Below are positions 48,812 to 57,139 of a stretch of 64,000 bases of DNA, piece after piece. The notes under the pieces are model-generated. The model was not told the origin of the DNA. It did no database searches and saw only the letters and a program-made list of their open reading frames with translations. Location: assembly GCA_000721275.1 (NCBI GenBank), contig JOFO01000007.1, forward strand, positions 1-64,000. Direction: 5' to 3'. The translations under genes were made by a program, and so were the position numbers. Positions within the stretch are counted from its first letter, which is position 1; the number at the start of each line of letters is the position of its first letter. The stretch is from Microtetraspora glauca. GTDB taxonomy: Bacteria; Actinomycetota; Actinomycetes; Streptomycetales; Streptomycetaceae.

Positions 48812-49564
48812 GTGACTCGCATGGACAGCGTGCGCGCCGCTACGGATTCGGCGAAGGAGAGCGTCCTGCACGCCGCGGACGTGGTGGCGCCGTACGCCGG
48901 CACGGCCAAGGACCAGGCCGCGCACTATGCGCACGAGGCGCGGGCGCGGCTCGCACCCAAGGTGTCGAGCGCCGCTCGGCAGGCCCGTGCACAGGCCCGC
49001 GCGCAGTACGCGGCGCGGGTGGCGCCGCACGTGCCGCCGCGGGTCGACATGGCCGCGCAGCGCGCCGCGGCCCGGACCCGCTCGGTCGCCCATCAGGTGA
49101 CGGACTACACCGTTCCGCGCGTCGAGCACGCGGTCGCCGCGACCGGTCCCGTCCTGGGGGAGGCCGGGTCGCGTACGCAAGCCGCCTGGTGCGCGCTGCG
49201 CGGCCAGGTGACGCCGGACGACGTCCGGAAGATCGTGAGGAAGCATGAGCGCCGGGCCAGGGCCGGGCGTCTGGTCAAGGGGCTCGCCGTGTTCGGCGTG
49301 CTGGTCGGCGGCGCGTTCGCCGCCTGGAAGTGGTGGGACAAGCAGTCCAACCCCGACTGGCTGGTCGAGCCGCCGGCTCCCACGGAGGTGGACGAGGGCT
49401 CGGGCATGCCGTCCGCGTCGGAGGTCTACACGGGCGCGGAGGCCGAGGCCGGTTCGGGCGTGGTCACGGAGGCCGGGAGCGACGTGGAGGTCGAGACCGG
49501 GACCGTGGCCGGGATCGAGGCGGAGACGGAGACCGAGTCGACGGAGCCCGACGAGCGCCGCTGA
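48812..49564 (+). CDS. DUF5324 family membrane protein
   Basis: A 250-aa protein, GTG start with GGAGGAGG upstream. The N-terminal ~130 residues are amphipathic, Ala/Arg-rich, reminiscent of YtxH or late-embryogenesis-type repeats (ATDSAKESVLHAADVVAPYAGTAKDQAAHYAHEARARL). One helix (VKGLAVFGVLVGGAFAAWKWW, about residues 154-174) follows, then an acidic Glu/Thr/Val tail rich in EAE and ETE runs. Unknown function; common in Streptomyces. The family number is from memory. Confidence 0.8.
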   Translation: MTRMDSVRAATDSAKESVLHAADVVAPYAGTAKDQAAHYAHEARARLAPKVSSAARQARAQARAQYAARVAPHVPPRVDMAAQRAAARTRSVAHQVTDYTVPRVEHAVAATGPVLGEAGSRTQAAWCALRGQVTPDDVRKIVRKHERRARAGRLVKGLAVFGVLVGGAFAAWKWWDKQSNPDWLVEPPAPTEVDEGSGMPSASEVYTGAEAEAGSGVVTEAGSDVEVETGTVAGIEAETETESTEPDERR

Positions 49565-49661
49565 CCTGGGGTCGTTCCGTACGAGGGCGGTCTGCACGGG
49601 GTGGATCGGTCCGGGCTGCGGGGCCTGAGGTGCGGGGAGCGAGGTGTGGTCTCCCCGCACC

Positions 49662-50027
49662 TCAGGCTGCCGTCGCGAGCGCCAGCTCCGTCAGCGCCGC
49701 CGGCTCGGCCGCGAGCGGGGCGGCGGGGCGCAGTTGCCGGACGGCGGGCGAGGAGCCGTGCGCCTCGGCACCGATCCGCTGCTTGATGGTGGGCGGCAGC
49801 GAACCGCGGCGGGCGGGTGCCCACGGTTCCGCCTGCCGCTGTGCCACGACGGTCGCGGCGCGCTCCGCGGCGGCGGGACGGGCGGCGGGGGCGGCCGGCT
49901 CCTCGGGCTGGGTCACCGGGGCCTGGCCCCGGGCGGCGGCGGGAGCCGCCAGGCCGACGGAGGCGAGCAGGGCGAAGAGGACGGAGATGAAGGCGGTCCA
50001 GAACTGCTTGACCTTGGCGGTGGCCAT
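49662..50027 (-). CDS. Small Ala/Pro-rich exported or membrane protein
   Basis: A 121-aa protein. The N-terminus MATAKVKQFWTAFISVLFALLASVGLAAPAAA is a signal peptide or membrane anchor with an AAA-like cleavage site. The rest is low-complexity with one conserved-looking segment (AEPWAPARRGSLPPTIKQRIGAEAHGSSPAVRQL). I do not recognise a characterised family; close relatives in Streptomyces are annotated only as DUF (possibly DUF6344). ATG start, apparently monocistronic. Confidence 0.65.
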   Translation of the reverse strand: MATAKVKQFWTAFISVLFALLASVGLAAPAAARGQAPVTQPEEPAAPAARPAAAERAATVVAQRQAEPWAPARRGSLPPTIKQRIGAEAHGSSPAVRQLRPAAPLAAEPAALTELALATAA

Positions 50028-50253
50028 GGCCCCTCACTTTCGTGTACGCGGCGTTCAGATGCTTTGAGCGCTTCCCGAATGGTTCCTCTCGGGTTGCGCG
50101 CTTTTCATACCTTCCTCATGATCTGCACCGGGCCCGGGTTTCCGCGGAGCGACGCCGCCGCCGCGCAGTTCTTCCGATGAACACCACCCGTCCGGCCCAG
50201 AGCCGCCTTCCGCCCCCTCCCCACCCCTGCCTCCGTGATGCCCGTCACACCCC

Positions 50254-50280
50254 TGTCACAGGCGACGGCCCCGCGGTGTC
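50254..50280 (+). promoter_or_regulatory. Candidate ECF41-type promoter
   Basis: TGTCACA (50254-50260), a 16-bp spacer, then TGTC (50277-50280). This matches the ECF41 target pattern TGTCACA-N16-CGTC except for one base in the -10 element, 46 bp before the oxidoreductase ATG. It would give autoregulation, since the sigma gene lies in the same operon. Confidence 0.55.
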
Positions 50281-50325
50281 TTGAGGTCGCACCCCTGAGG
50301 ACGGGGCGCACGGAGGAGGGACATC

Positions 50326-51525
50326 ATGGGCCGCACCACCGAAGTGGTCGTGATCGGCGGCGGATACGCCGGGGTCATGGCCGCCAACCGACTCACCCGG
50401 CGCGACGACGTGACCGTGACGGTGATCAACCCCCGTCCGTCGTTCGTCCCCCGGCTCCGGCTCCACCAGCTGGTCGGCGGCAGCCACCCCGCGGTCATGG
50501 AGTACGAGGAGGTGCTGACCGGACGGGCCCGGCGCGTGGTCGACTCCGTGGCCCGGATCGACGCCCCCGCGCGCGTGGTGACCCTGGAGTCCGGCGGCAC
50601 CGTCCGCTACGACCACCTCGTGTACGCGGTCGGCAGCACGGTCGCCCGGCCCGACGTGCCCGGCGTCGCCGAACACGCCCACCACGTCGCCGAACTGGAG
50701 GCCGCCGAGCGGCTGCGCGCCGCCGTCGCGGCGCTGCCCGCCGGGGTCCCCGTCACCGTCGTCGGCGCCGGCCCCACCGGCATCGAGACCGCCGCCGAAC
50801 TCGCCGAGGGCGGCCGCCCGGTGACGCTGGTCTGCGGCGGGCTCCTCGGCCCGTACCTGCACCCCAGGGCCCGGCGCTCGGCCGCCCGCCGGTTCGCCGC
50901 CCTCGGGGTCACCGTGCTGGACGGGCCCGGCACGAAGGTCACGGAGATGACCGCGGACACCGTCCGCCTCGCCGACGGCCGCACGGTCACCGGCGGACTC
51001 GCCGTCTGGACCGCCGGCTTCGGCGTCCCCGGCCTCGCCGCGCGCAGCGGGCTGACCACCGACGCCGACGGACGGCTGCTCACCGACGAGACGCTCACCA
51101 GCGTCGACGACGAGCGGATCGTCGCGGCCGGGGACTGCTCCGCCCCCTCCGGCCTGCCGTTCCGGATGAGCGCCTACGTCGCCGGCTGCCTCGGGGCGCA
51201 CGCCGCCGACACCGTCCTCGCCCGGATCGCGGGAGAGCAGCCCGAGCCCGTCGACCTGGCGTTCAACGCGATGTGCCTCAGCTTCGGGCGCCGCACCGCG
51301 ATCTTCCAGATCGCCCACAAGGACGACCGGGCGATGGCACTCTACGTCGGTGGGCGTGCGGGGGCGAAGCTCAAGGAACTCGGCTGCACGCTCAGCGTCA
51401 AGCACCTGACGGCGGAGGCCCGCAAGCCCGGTGCGCACTCCTGGCCCAAGGACGGAAAGCACCGGCCGCGGCTGCTGCGGGAGCGCGCGGTCCGCACCGC
51501 GGACACCCCCGAGCCCGCGGCCTGA
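50326..51525 (+). CDS. NAD(P)/FAD-dependent oxidoreductase, NDH-2-like
   Basis: A 399-aa flavoprotein with two Rossmann folds: VVVIGGGYAGVMAANRLTRRDDVTVTVINPR (FAD) and VPVTVVGAGPTGIETAAELAEGGRPVTLV (NADH). The FAD-binding end motif is VAAGDCSAPSGLPFRMSAYVAGCLGAHAADTVL. It has the size of type II NADH dehydrogenases but lacks an obvious C-terminal membrane helix. The ATG has GGAGG upstream. It is 40 bp ahead of an ECF41 sigma gene; in that sigma group the conserved neighbour is an oxidoreductase, epimerase or carboxymuconolactone decarboxylase (COE), so this is the probable COE partner. Confidence 0.88.
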   Translation: MGRTTEVVVIGGGYAGVMAANRLTRRDDVTVTVINPRPSFVPRLRLHQLVGGSHPAVMEYEEVLTGRARRVVDSVARIDAPARVVTLESGGTVRYDHLVYAVGSTVARPDVPGVAEHAHHVAELEAAERLRAAVAALPAGVPVTVVGAGPTGIETAAELAEGGRPVTLVCGGLLGPYLHPRARRSAARRFAALGVTVLDGPGTKVTEMTADTVRLADGRTVTGGLAVWTAGFGVPGLAARSGLTTDADGRLLTDETLTSVDDERIVAAGDCSAPSGLPFRMSAYVAGCLGAHAADTVLARIAGEQPEPVDLAFNAMCLSFGRRTAIFQIAHKDDRAMALYVGGRAGAKLKELGCTLSVKHLTAEARKPGAHSWPKDGKHRPRLLRERAVRTADTPEPAA

Positions 51526-51565
51526 CCGCCGGCACCGCACACCGACGACGGGGAGAGACAGCGGC

Positions 51566-52465
51566 ATGACGAGCGCGCACGGCACGGACCCGGCGACCGA
51601 GACCTTCGTCGCCCACCGGAACCTGCTGTTCACGGTGGCCTACGAGATGCTCGGCTCGGCCGCCGACGCCGAGGACGTCCTCCAGGAGACCTGGCTCCGC
51701 TGGACCGGCGTCGACCTGGAGCAGGTCCGCGACCGGCGGGCGTACCTGGTCCGCATCACCACCCGGCAGGCCCTCAACCGGCTGCGCACGGTGCAGCGGC
51801 GCCGCGAGGCGTACGTCGGGCAGTGGCTGCCCGAACCGCTGCTGACGACACCGGACGTGGCGGAGGACGTCGAGCTCACCGAGTCGGTGTCGATGGCGAT
51901 GATGCTGGTCCTGGAGACCCTCACCCCCACCGAGCGGGCCGTCTTCGTGCTCCGCGAGGTGTTCCAGGTGGAGTACGAGGAGATCGCGGCGGCCGTCGGC
52001 AAGACCCCGGCCGCCGTCCGCCAGATCGCGCACCGCGCCCGCAAGCACGTCGACGCCCGCCGCCCCCGCACCACGGTCTCGGCACGGGAGGCACGGGCGG
52101 TCGTGGACTCCTTCCGGCGGGCCCTGGAGACCCGCGACCCGCAGGACTTCCTGGCCCTGCTCGCCCCCGACGTCGTCCTCGTCGGCGACGGCGGCGGGAT
52201 CAAGAAGGCCGCGCTGCGTCCGGTCGTCGGCGCCGACAAGGTCACCCGCTTCTACCTGGGCGGCTCCGACAAGGCCGGGGTCACGATCACCACCGAGCCC
52301 ACCGTCGTCAACGGCTCCCCGGCGCTCGCGGTCCTCCTCGACGGCGAGCTGGACGGGGTCATGGCGATGCGCGTGGAGTCCGGCCTGATCACCGGCCTCT
52401 ACTACGTGCGCAACCCGGAGAAGCTGACCCACCTCACGGCCGAGACCTCCCTCACCCTCCGCTGA
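51566..52465 (+). CDS. ECF41-type (SigJ-like) RNA polymerase sigma factor
   Basis: A 299-aa sigma factor. Region 2 includes FTVAYEMLGSAADAEDVLQETWLRW, region 4 LTPTERAVFVLREVFQVEYEEIAAAVGKTPAAVRQIAHRARKHV. The C-terminal ~120 residues form a SnoaL/NTF2-like domain with the ECF41 marks DGGG (about residues 208-211) and NPEKL (about 282-286). In this group the fused domain replaces an anti-sigma factor and tunes activity. The signal is unknown. ATG at 51566 with GGGAGAGA upstream; the longer frame overlaps the oxidoreductase. Confidence 0.93.
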   Translation: MTSAHGTDPATETFVAHRNLLFTVAYEMLGSAADAEDVLQETWLRWTGVDLEQVRDRRAYLVRITTRQALNRLRTVQRRREAYVGQWLPEPLLTTPDVAEDVELTESVSMAMMLVLETLTPTERAVFVLREVFQVEYEEIAAAVGKTPAAVRQIAHRARKHVDARRPRTTVSAREARAVVDSFRRALETRDPQDFLALLAPDVVLVGDGGGIKKAALRPVVGADKVTRFYLGGSDKAGVTITTEPTVVNGSPALAVLLDGELDGVMAMRVESGLITGLYYVRNPEKLTHLTAETSLTLR

Positions 52466-52489
52466 CCCCGTTCCGGGAAGGACCCCGAG

Positions 52490-52897
52490 ATGCCCGCACC
52501 GAGCACCGCACCCGCCCCCGCCCCTTCCCGCGCGTACAACACCACCCTGAAGGCGGCCCTCGCGCTCCAGACCCTGGCGCTCCTGTTCCAGGCGGGCACG
52601 GCCGGCGCCCTGCTCGTCTCCTCCCAGGGCGCCCTCCTCCACGACGCCGGCTCCCGGGTGATGTACGGCGCCTCGATGCTGTACGTGATCGCCGCGGTCG
52701 TCGCCTGGCGGCCCGGCGGCGGCAGCCCCCGCCCGATCCTGTACGCGTCCGGGCTCCTCGTCCTGGCCTCGGCGCAGGTCGCCCTGGGCGTGGCCCACCT
52801 CCCCGAGTACCACGTGCCGCTGGGCGTCCTGATGGTCGCCCTCAGCACCCTGGACCTGGCCCGCGCCCTCACGACCGACCCCAGACCCGCACGCTGA
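52490..52897 (+). CDS. Small four-helix membrane protein
   Basis: A 135-aa protein with four hydrophobic stretches (ALALQTLALLFQAGTAGALLV, MYGASMLYVIAAVVAW, LYASGLLVLASAQVALGV, LGVLMVALSTLDLARAL). It lies 24 bp after the ECF41 gene with a GGAAGGACCCCGAG leader and is followed by a strong terminator, so it is the third gene of that operon. Family not recognised; its layout recalls small DoxX-like or copper/redox-linked membrane proteins, but no metal ligands are seen. Confidence 0.8.
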   Translation: MPAPSTAPAPAPSRAYNTTLKAALALQTLALLFQAGTAGALLVSSQGALLHDAGSRVMYGASMLYVIAAVVAWRPGGGSPRPILYASGLLVLASAQVALGVAHLPEYHVPLGVLMVALSTLDLARALTTDPRPAR

Positions 52898-52909
52898 CCG
52901 CCGGCCCCG

Positions 52910-52939
52910 GGAAGCCCCTCCGCGGCCGGAGGGGCTTCC
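52910..52939. terminator. Terminator after the ECF41 operon
   Basis: GGAAGCCCCTCCG and CGGAGGGGCTTCC form a perfect 13-bp stem with a 4-base loop, between convergent operons. Confidence 0.92.
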
Positions 52940-52981
52940 GCGTCCCCCGGAACGGTCCCGCGCCGCTCAGTCCCTGGCCGC

Positions 52982-53569
52982 TCAGTCCCGCGCCGCCGTC
53001 GCGTCGACCACCGCGGCTCCCTGCCGCACCAGGGAGGCCCGCAGCGCGTCCGGATCGCCGCCCTGGGACGTGAGCAGGACCCGCTGCTGCTCGGCGACGA
53101 AGGGCCACGTGGCGATGGCGATCAGGGTGAGGACGAGGTGCGCCGTCTCGCAGCGCCCGATCTCCCCCAGGGCGACGCTCAGCTTGCCGCACTTCTCGCG
53201 GTAGTACGCCGACCGCTCCTCCTGGCCGGGGAAGTCCTGCCCGCCGTAGTGGAGCCCTTCCCAGGCGATGAGCCGGGCCAGCGTGGGGTCCTTGGCGTGG
53301 TAGTCGAAGATGTCGCCGACGTAGCGCCGCGCGGCCTCCAGGGTCTCGGGGACCGGGACGTGACGACCGAGATCCTCGTAGGCCGCGCTGATGACGGCGG
53401 CGAACAGCCCTTCCTTGCTGCGGAAGTTCGCGTACAGGCGCTGCTTGTTCACCCCGGAGGCCGCGGCGATCCGGTCGACGCGCGCCCCGGCGATCCCGTG
53501 CCGGGCGAACTCCGCGCGGGCCGCGTCCAGGAGCTTCCTGCGGGTGATCTGGCTCTTCTCGGTCTGCAT
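52982..53569 (-). CDS. TetR family regulator
   Basis: A 195-aa repressor. HTH: RRKLLDAARAEFARHGIAGARVDRIAAASGVNKQRLYANFRSKEGLFAAVI (about residues 10-60). The helical C-terminal domain carries VGDIFDYHAKDPTLARLIAWEGLHYG. ATG start. Divergent from an EamA exporter across an AT-rich region with an 18-bp inverted repeat, the likely operator. It probably responds to the exported compound. Confidence 0.92.
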   Translation of the reverse strand: MQTEKSQITRRKLLDAARAEFARHGIAGARVDRIAAASGVNKQRLYANFRSKEGLFAAVISAAYEDLGRHVPVPETLEAARRYVGDIFDYHAKDPTLARLIAWEGLHYGGQDFPGQEERSAYYREKCGKLSVALGEIGRCETAHLVLTLIAIATWPFVAEQQRVLLTSQGGDPDALRASLVRQGAAVVDATAARD

Positions 53570-53593
53570 GCCGACCCACTATAGACATCAAAC

Positions 53594-53643
53594 CAACCAT
53601 CTAGTTAGTTTCAACAACAAGCAAAAAACCAACTAGATGGTTG
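53594..53643. promoter_or_regulatory. 18-bp inverted repeat, TetR operator candidate
   Basis: CAACCATCTAGTTAGTTT (53594-53611) and, inverted, AAACCAACTAGATGGTTG (53626-53643) match at 17 of 18 positions with a 14-bp spacer. The block is much richer in A+T than its surroundings and starts 25 bp before the TetR ATG, so it likely covers both promoters. Confidence 0.75.
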
Positions 53644-53932
53644 CACTCGCCTCGCCGATCTTCGTAACGTCATCCCCACCGCAGGGGATGCGCAGCCGCA
53701 AACACGGCGGCGGCCTTCCAACCACCCTCCACCGAGGGCCGGTTCGCTATGCCCTGATGCTGCCCAAGGGGGGCTGAGCAGGTCCACCGCGGTACGGCGA
53801 AAGGAGCCTTGTCTCCCCTGTCATTGCGACTGCACAACGAGACCGGGCCGCTTCCGGCGGCGGTCGCCGCGGACCGACCCGCCCCTCTCCCACGCCCCAC
53901 GACCACCACCACCCTTGGAGTCACCCCACCCC
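53644..53932. other. Leader region upstream of the EamA gene
   Basis: About 290 bp without a clear gene. AAAGGAG followed by TTG at 53809 could start a short upstream peptide (MSPLSLRLHNETG...) in another frame, but the codon pattern is not convincing. No riboswitch-like fold is recognised. Confidence 0.4.
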
Positions 53933-54916
53933 ATGTCCTCTTCCCAGACCCTGAGCGGCGTGACGGGCGGCCTGGCCACCGCGCTGGCCTGGGGCGGCAT
54001 GTTCGCCGTCGCCCAGTCCGCCTACCACCACCTGGACCCCTTCCACCTCACCGCCGCCCGCTTCGCCCTCGGCGCCCTGATCTTCCTCGCGCTCCTCGCC
54101 CTCAAGGAAGGGAGGACCGCGTTCCGGTACGAGGGCACCCTGGGCAAGCTGTGGATCCTCGGCACCGTGGGGTTCGCCGGCTTCAACCTGCTGACCTACG
54201 TCGGACTGCAGTCCATGCCCGCGCAGAGCTCGTCCCTGGTCGTGGCCACGATGCCGCTGGTCACCGTGATCGTGCTGTGGATCAGGACCAGGAAGGCCCC
54301 CGCGCCCCTGGCCCTCGCCTTCGTCGTCCTCGCCCTGATCGGTCTGACCGTCGTCCTCGGCAACGGCAACCCGCTCACCGTGTTCTCCGGCGGCCTGGGC
54401 ACCGGCGGGCTGCTCACCCTGATCGGCGTCGTCTGCTGGGTCGTCTACACCACCAGCGCCTCGCAGTTCCCCACCTGGTCACCCCTGCGCTACACCGCGC
54501 TGAGCTGCCTGCCCGGCACCGTCAGCATCCTGGTCGTCACCGCCGTCAGCCAGGCGGCGGGCTGGACCGGCAGCTTCGGACCTGGCGACTACGCCGCCGC
54601 CTGGTGGCAGATCCTGTACGTGGCGATCCCCGCCACCGCCGTGGCCATCCTGACCTGGAACATCGCCAACCGGAACCTCGGCCCGACCAACGGGGTGCTG
54701 TTCATCAACCTCGTCCCCGTCACCGCGTTCGTCGTCTCCGCCTTCCAGGGCCACACCCCCACCGGAGCGGAACTGACCGGCATCTGTCTGGTGATCGCGT
54801 CCCTGATCGGCGCCAACATCGCCACCCGCCGGCACCTCGCCCGCGCGGAGCCTGCCCCCACCGCGGCGCTCGCCGGTGACCGGGCACCGGCCCCGCCGTC
54901 GGCGCCACGGCGCTGA
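53933..54916 (+). CDS. EamA/DMT superfamily transporter
   Basis: A 327-aa membrane protein with about ten helices in two EamA repeats: ALAWGGMFAVAQSAYHHLDPFHLTAARFALGALIFLALLAL begins repeat one, and GLLTLIGVVCWVVYTTSASQF begins repeat two. Members export amino acids, purines or other metabolites. The ATG at 53933 has GGAG 12 bases upstream; a TTG 18 bases earlier is the longest start. Controlled most likely by the divergent TetR. Confidence 0.9.
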   Translation: MSSSQTLSGVTGGLATALAWGGMFAVAQSAYHHLDPFHLTAARFALGALIFLALLALKEGRTAFRYEGTLGKLWILGTVGFAGFNLLTYVGLQSMPAQSSSLVVATMPLVTVIVLWIRTRKAPAPLALAFVVLALIGLTVVLGNGNPLTVFSGGLGTGGLLTLIGVVCWVVYTTSASQFPTWSPLRYTALSCLPGTVSILVVTAVSQAAGWTGSFGPGDYAAAWWQILYVAIPATAVAILTWNIANRNLGPTNGVLFINLVPVTAFVVSAFQGHTPTGAELTGICLVIASLIGANIATRRHLARAEPAPTAALAGDRAPAPPSAPRR

Positions 54917-54932
54917 CGCGTCGTACGAGAAA

Positions 54933-54969
54933 AGCCCCTCCGGCCGCGTTTACGCAGGTCAGAGGGGCT
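54933..54969. terminator. Terminator shared by EamA gene and tRNA-Ala
   Basis: AGCCCCTC (54933-54940) pairs with GAGGGGCT (54962-54969). On the minus strand the stem is followed by TTTCTCGT, suiting termination of the tRNA transcript. Confidence 0.75.
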
Positions 54970-54977
54970 ATCGTTTG

Positions 54978-55050
54978 TGGAGCCTAGGGGAGTCGAACCC
55001 CTGACATCTGCCATGCAAAGACAGCGCTCTACCAACTGAGCTAAGGCCCC
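54978..55050 (-). tRNA. tRNA-Ala (TGC anticodon)
   Basis: A 73-nt minus-strand gene: GGGGCCTTAGCTCAGTTGGT at the 5' end, anticodon stem-loop CTGTC-TTTGCAT-GGCAG (anticodon TGC), T loop GGTTCGACTCC. Acceptor pair G3-U70, the alanine identity element, is present. CCA is not encoded. Confidence 0.96.
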
Positions 55051-55141
55051 GGAACGAGGACAGCCTACCGGTTCCGCGCCTGTCCCGGGCAAAAGGTGGG
55101 GGCTCCCGGTGAACGACCACTCTCCGTAAGATGCTGACCGA

Positions 55142-55159
55142 GGTTCGCAGTGGCGAACC
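55142..55159. promoter_or_regulatory. Inverted repeat upstream of the HTH gene
   Basis: GGTTCGC-N4-GCGAACC, a perfect 7-bp dyad ending 19 bp before the ATG of an HTH protein. Candidate autoregulatory operator, or a small 5'-leader hairpin. Confidence 0.5.
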
Positions 55160-55178
55160 GCAGGGATGGGGAGAAGTG

Positions 55179-55730
55179 ATGGACGCAGCGCAGCAGGAAG
55201 CCACGGCAAGAGCCAGAGAGCTTCAGCGCAGTTGGTACGGGGAGCCGCTGGGGGCGCTCTTCCGTCGGCTGATCGACGATCTCGGGCTCAACCAGGCCAG
55301 GCTGGCCGGGGTGCTCGGGCTCTCCGCGCCCATGCTGTCCCAGCTGATGAGCGGCCAGCGCGCCAAGATCGGCAACCCGGCCGTGGTCCAGCGCGTCCAG
55401 GCCCTCCAGGAGCTCGCCGTGCAGGTCGCCGACGGCAGCGTCAGCGCCGCCGAGGCCACCGACCGCATGGACGAGATCAAGAAGTCCCAGGGCGGTTCCG
55501 TCCTCACCGGCACCAGCGGGCAGACCGCCAACGGCTCCGGCGCACCGACCGTGCGGCGCGTGGTCCGGGAGATCCAGTCGCTGCTGCGCTCCGTGGCCGC
55601 CGCCGGCGACATCATCGACGCCGCCGACTCCCTCGCCCCGCACCACCCGGAACTGGCAGAGTTCCTCCGGGTCTACGGCGCCGGGCGCACCGCCGACGCG
55701 GTCGCCCACTACGAGTCCCACCAGAACTGA
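55179..55730 (+). CDS. XRE-like helix-turn-helix DNA-binding protein
   Basis: A 183-aa protein. GEPLGALFRRLIDDLGLNQARLAGVLGLSAPMLSQLMSGQRAKIGNPAVVQRVQALQEL (about residues 21-79) is an XRE-type HTH. The C-terminal half (TVRRVVREIQSLLRSVAAAGDIIDAADSLAPHHPELAEFLRVYGAGRTADAVAHYESHQ) is helical and may bind a partner. ATG at 55179 or the adjoining GTG at 55176, with GGGGAGAA upstream. It lies 52 bp before a Ser/Thr kinase gene, so it may be the kinase substrate or its transcriptional output. Confidence 0.85.
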   Translation: MDAAQQEATARARELQRSWYGEPLGALFRRLIDDLGLNQARLAGVLGLSAPMLSQLMSGQRAKIGNPAVVQRVQALQELAVQVADGSVSAAEATDRMDEIKKSQGGSVLTGTSGQTANGSGAPTVRRVVREIQSLLRSVAAAGDIIDAADSLAPHHPELAEFLRVYGAGRTADAVAHYESHQN

Positions 55731-55782
55731 CACGGCACACACGACGGACGACTGACGACGGACGGGGAGCGGGCGCAGCGCG

Positions 55783-57135
55783 ATGGGTGAGGTCTTCGCC
55801 GGCAGGTACGAGCTGATCGATCCGATCGGGCGGGGCGGGGCCGGCGCGGTCTGGCGCGCCTGGGACCACCGGCGCCGCCGCTACGTGGCGGCCAAGGTGC
55901 TCCAGCAGAGCGACGCGCACACGCTGCTCCGCTTCGTCCGCGAGCAGGCGCTGCGGATCGACCATCCGCACGTGCTCGCCCCGGCCAGCTGGGCCGCCGA
56001 CGACGACCAGGTCCTCTTCACGATGGACCTGGTCGCCGGCGGTTCGCTCGCCCACGTCATCGGCGACTACGGGCCGCTGCCGCCCCGGTATGTGTGCACG
56101 CTCCTCGACCAGCTGCTGTCGGGGCTGGCGACGGTGCACGCGGAGGGGGTCGTGCACCGGGACATCAAGCCGGCCAACATCCTGATGGAGGCCACCGGTA
56201 CGGGCCGTCCGCACCTGCGGCTGTCGGACTTCGGCATCTCGATGCGCAAGGGCGAACCGCGGCTCACCGAGACCAACTACGTGGTGGGCACGCCCGGTTA
56301 CTTCGCGCCCGAGCAACTCCTCGGCGCCGAGCCCGACTTCACTGCGGACCTGTACGCGGTGGGCCTGGTCGCGCTGTATCTGCTGCACGGCACCCGCCCG
56401 GACTCGCAGGCGCTGGTGGAGCACTTCCTGACGCACGGGACCCCGCCGGCGCCCGACAGCGTCCCCGAGCCGCTGTGGCAGGTCCTGGCCGGGCTGCTCC
56501 AGCCGGACCCGCAGGCCCGCTTCCGTACGGCCACGGGCGCGCGGAAGGCGCTGAACGCCGCCGTGGAGATGCTGCCCGAGCCGGAGGGCGGCGAGGAGCC
56601 GGTCGAGATCTTCGACCAGCTCGGCCCGCTGCCCGACGGTTTCGGCCCCGACGGCCCGGTCGCCCGCCCGGTCCAGGACACCCCGCCACCGGTCCAGGAC
56701 ACGCCGCCGGCCCCGCCGGTCCCCGCCGCCGCCCCGGTCCCGGCCGCCACCGCCCCGACCCCGCAGCCACAGCAGCAGCCGCACACGCAGCCGCCCACGC
56801 CGCCCCTCCACGACCCGTACCGGCAGCCCTACCAGCAGCCCCAGCAGTCGCCCCACCAGGACCAGCAGCACAACCCGTACCGGCAGCCGGTGCCCGGGCC
56901 CTCCGAGACGGGCAGCTTCCACCTGCCCCCGCCGGTCGCCCATCCCGTGCCCCCCTTCGACCCCGCGGTGCCGCCGACCCAGCCGCAGCGGCACACCCCT
57001 ACTGATCCATACACCGGACAGCCCGTTCAGGTTCCCGGACGGCGACCGGGACCGCCCCCGAAGGTGGCGGTCCCGGTGCTGCTGCTGGCGCTGGTGTCGC
57101 TGGCGGTCGGCTTCTGGGCGCTGACGCAGGTCTGA
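55783..57135 (+). CDS. Membrane-anchored Ser/Thr protein kinase without sensor domain
   Basis: A 450-aa kinase. The catalytic domain (about residues 8-265) contains GRGGAGAVWRAWD, AAKVL, VVHRDIKPANILME, LSDFGISM and GTPGYFAPEQLLG. About 155 residues of Pro/Gln/Tyr-rich linker follow, then a single helix at the very C-terminus (VAVPVLLLALVSLAVGFWAL) and only four residues beyond it, so nothing is exported. It must sense an intracellular or membrane signal. It ends four bases from the convergent gene. Confidence 0.92.
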   Translation: MGEVFAGRYELIDPIGRGGAGAVWRAWDHRRRRYVAAKVLQQSDAHTLLRFVREQALRIDHPHVLAPASWAADDDQVLFTMDLVAGGSLAHVIGDYGPLPPRYVCTLLDQLLSGLATVHAEGVVHRDIKPANILMEATGTGRPHLRLSDFGISMRKGEPRLTETNYVVGTPGYFAPEQLLGAEPDFTADLYAVGLVALYLLHGTRPDSQALVEHFLTHGTPPAPDSVPEPLWQVLAGLLQPDPQARFRTATGARKALNAAVEMLPEPEGGEEPVEIFDQLGPLPDGFGPDGPVARPVQDTPPPVQDTPPAPPVPAAAPVPAATAPTPQPQQQPHTQPPTPPLHDPYRQPYQQPQQSPHQDQQHNPYRQPVPGPSETGSFHLPPPVAHPVPPFDPAVPPTQPQRHTPTDPYTGQPVQVPGRRPGPPPKVAVPVLLLALVSLAVGFWALTQV

Positions 57136-57139
57136 CGGA

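Noticed and set aside
53809..53932. Leader peptide with AAAGGAG and TTG start before EamA
   Set aside because: The frame continues far into the EamA gene as a shadow and shows no conserved or amino-acid-biased leader pattern.
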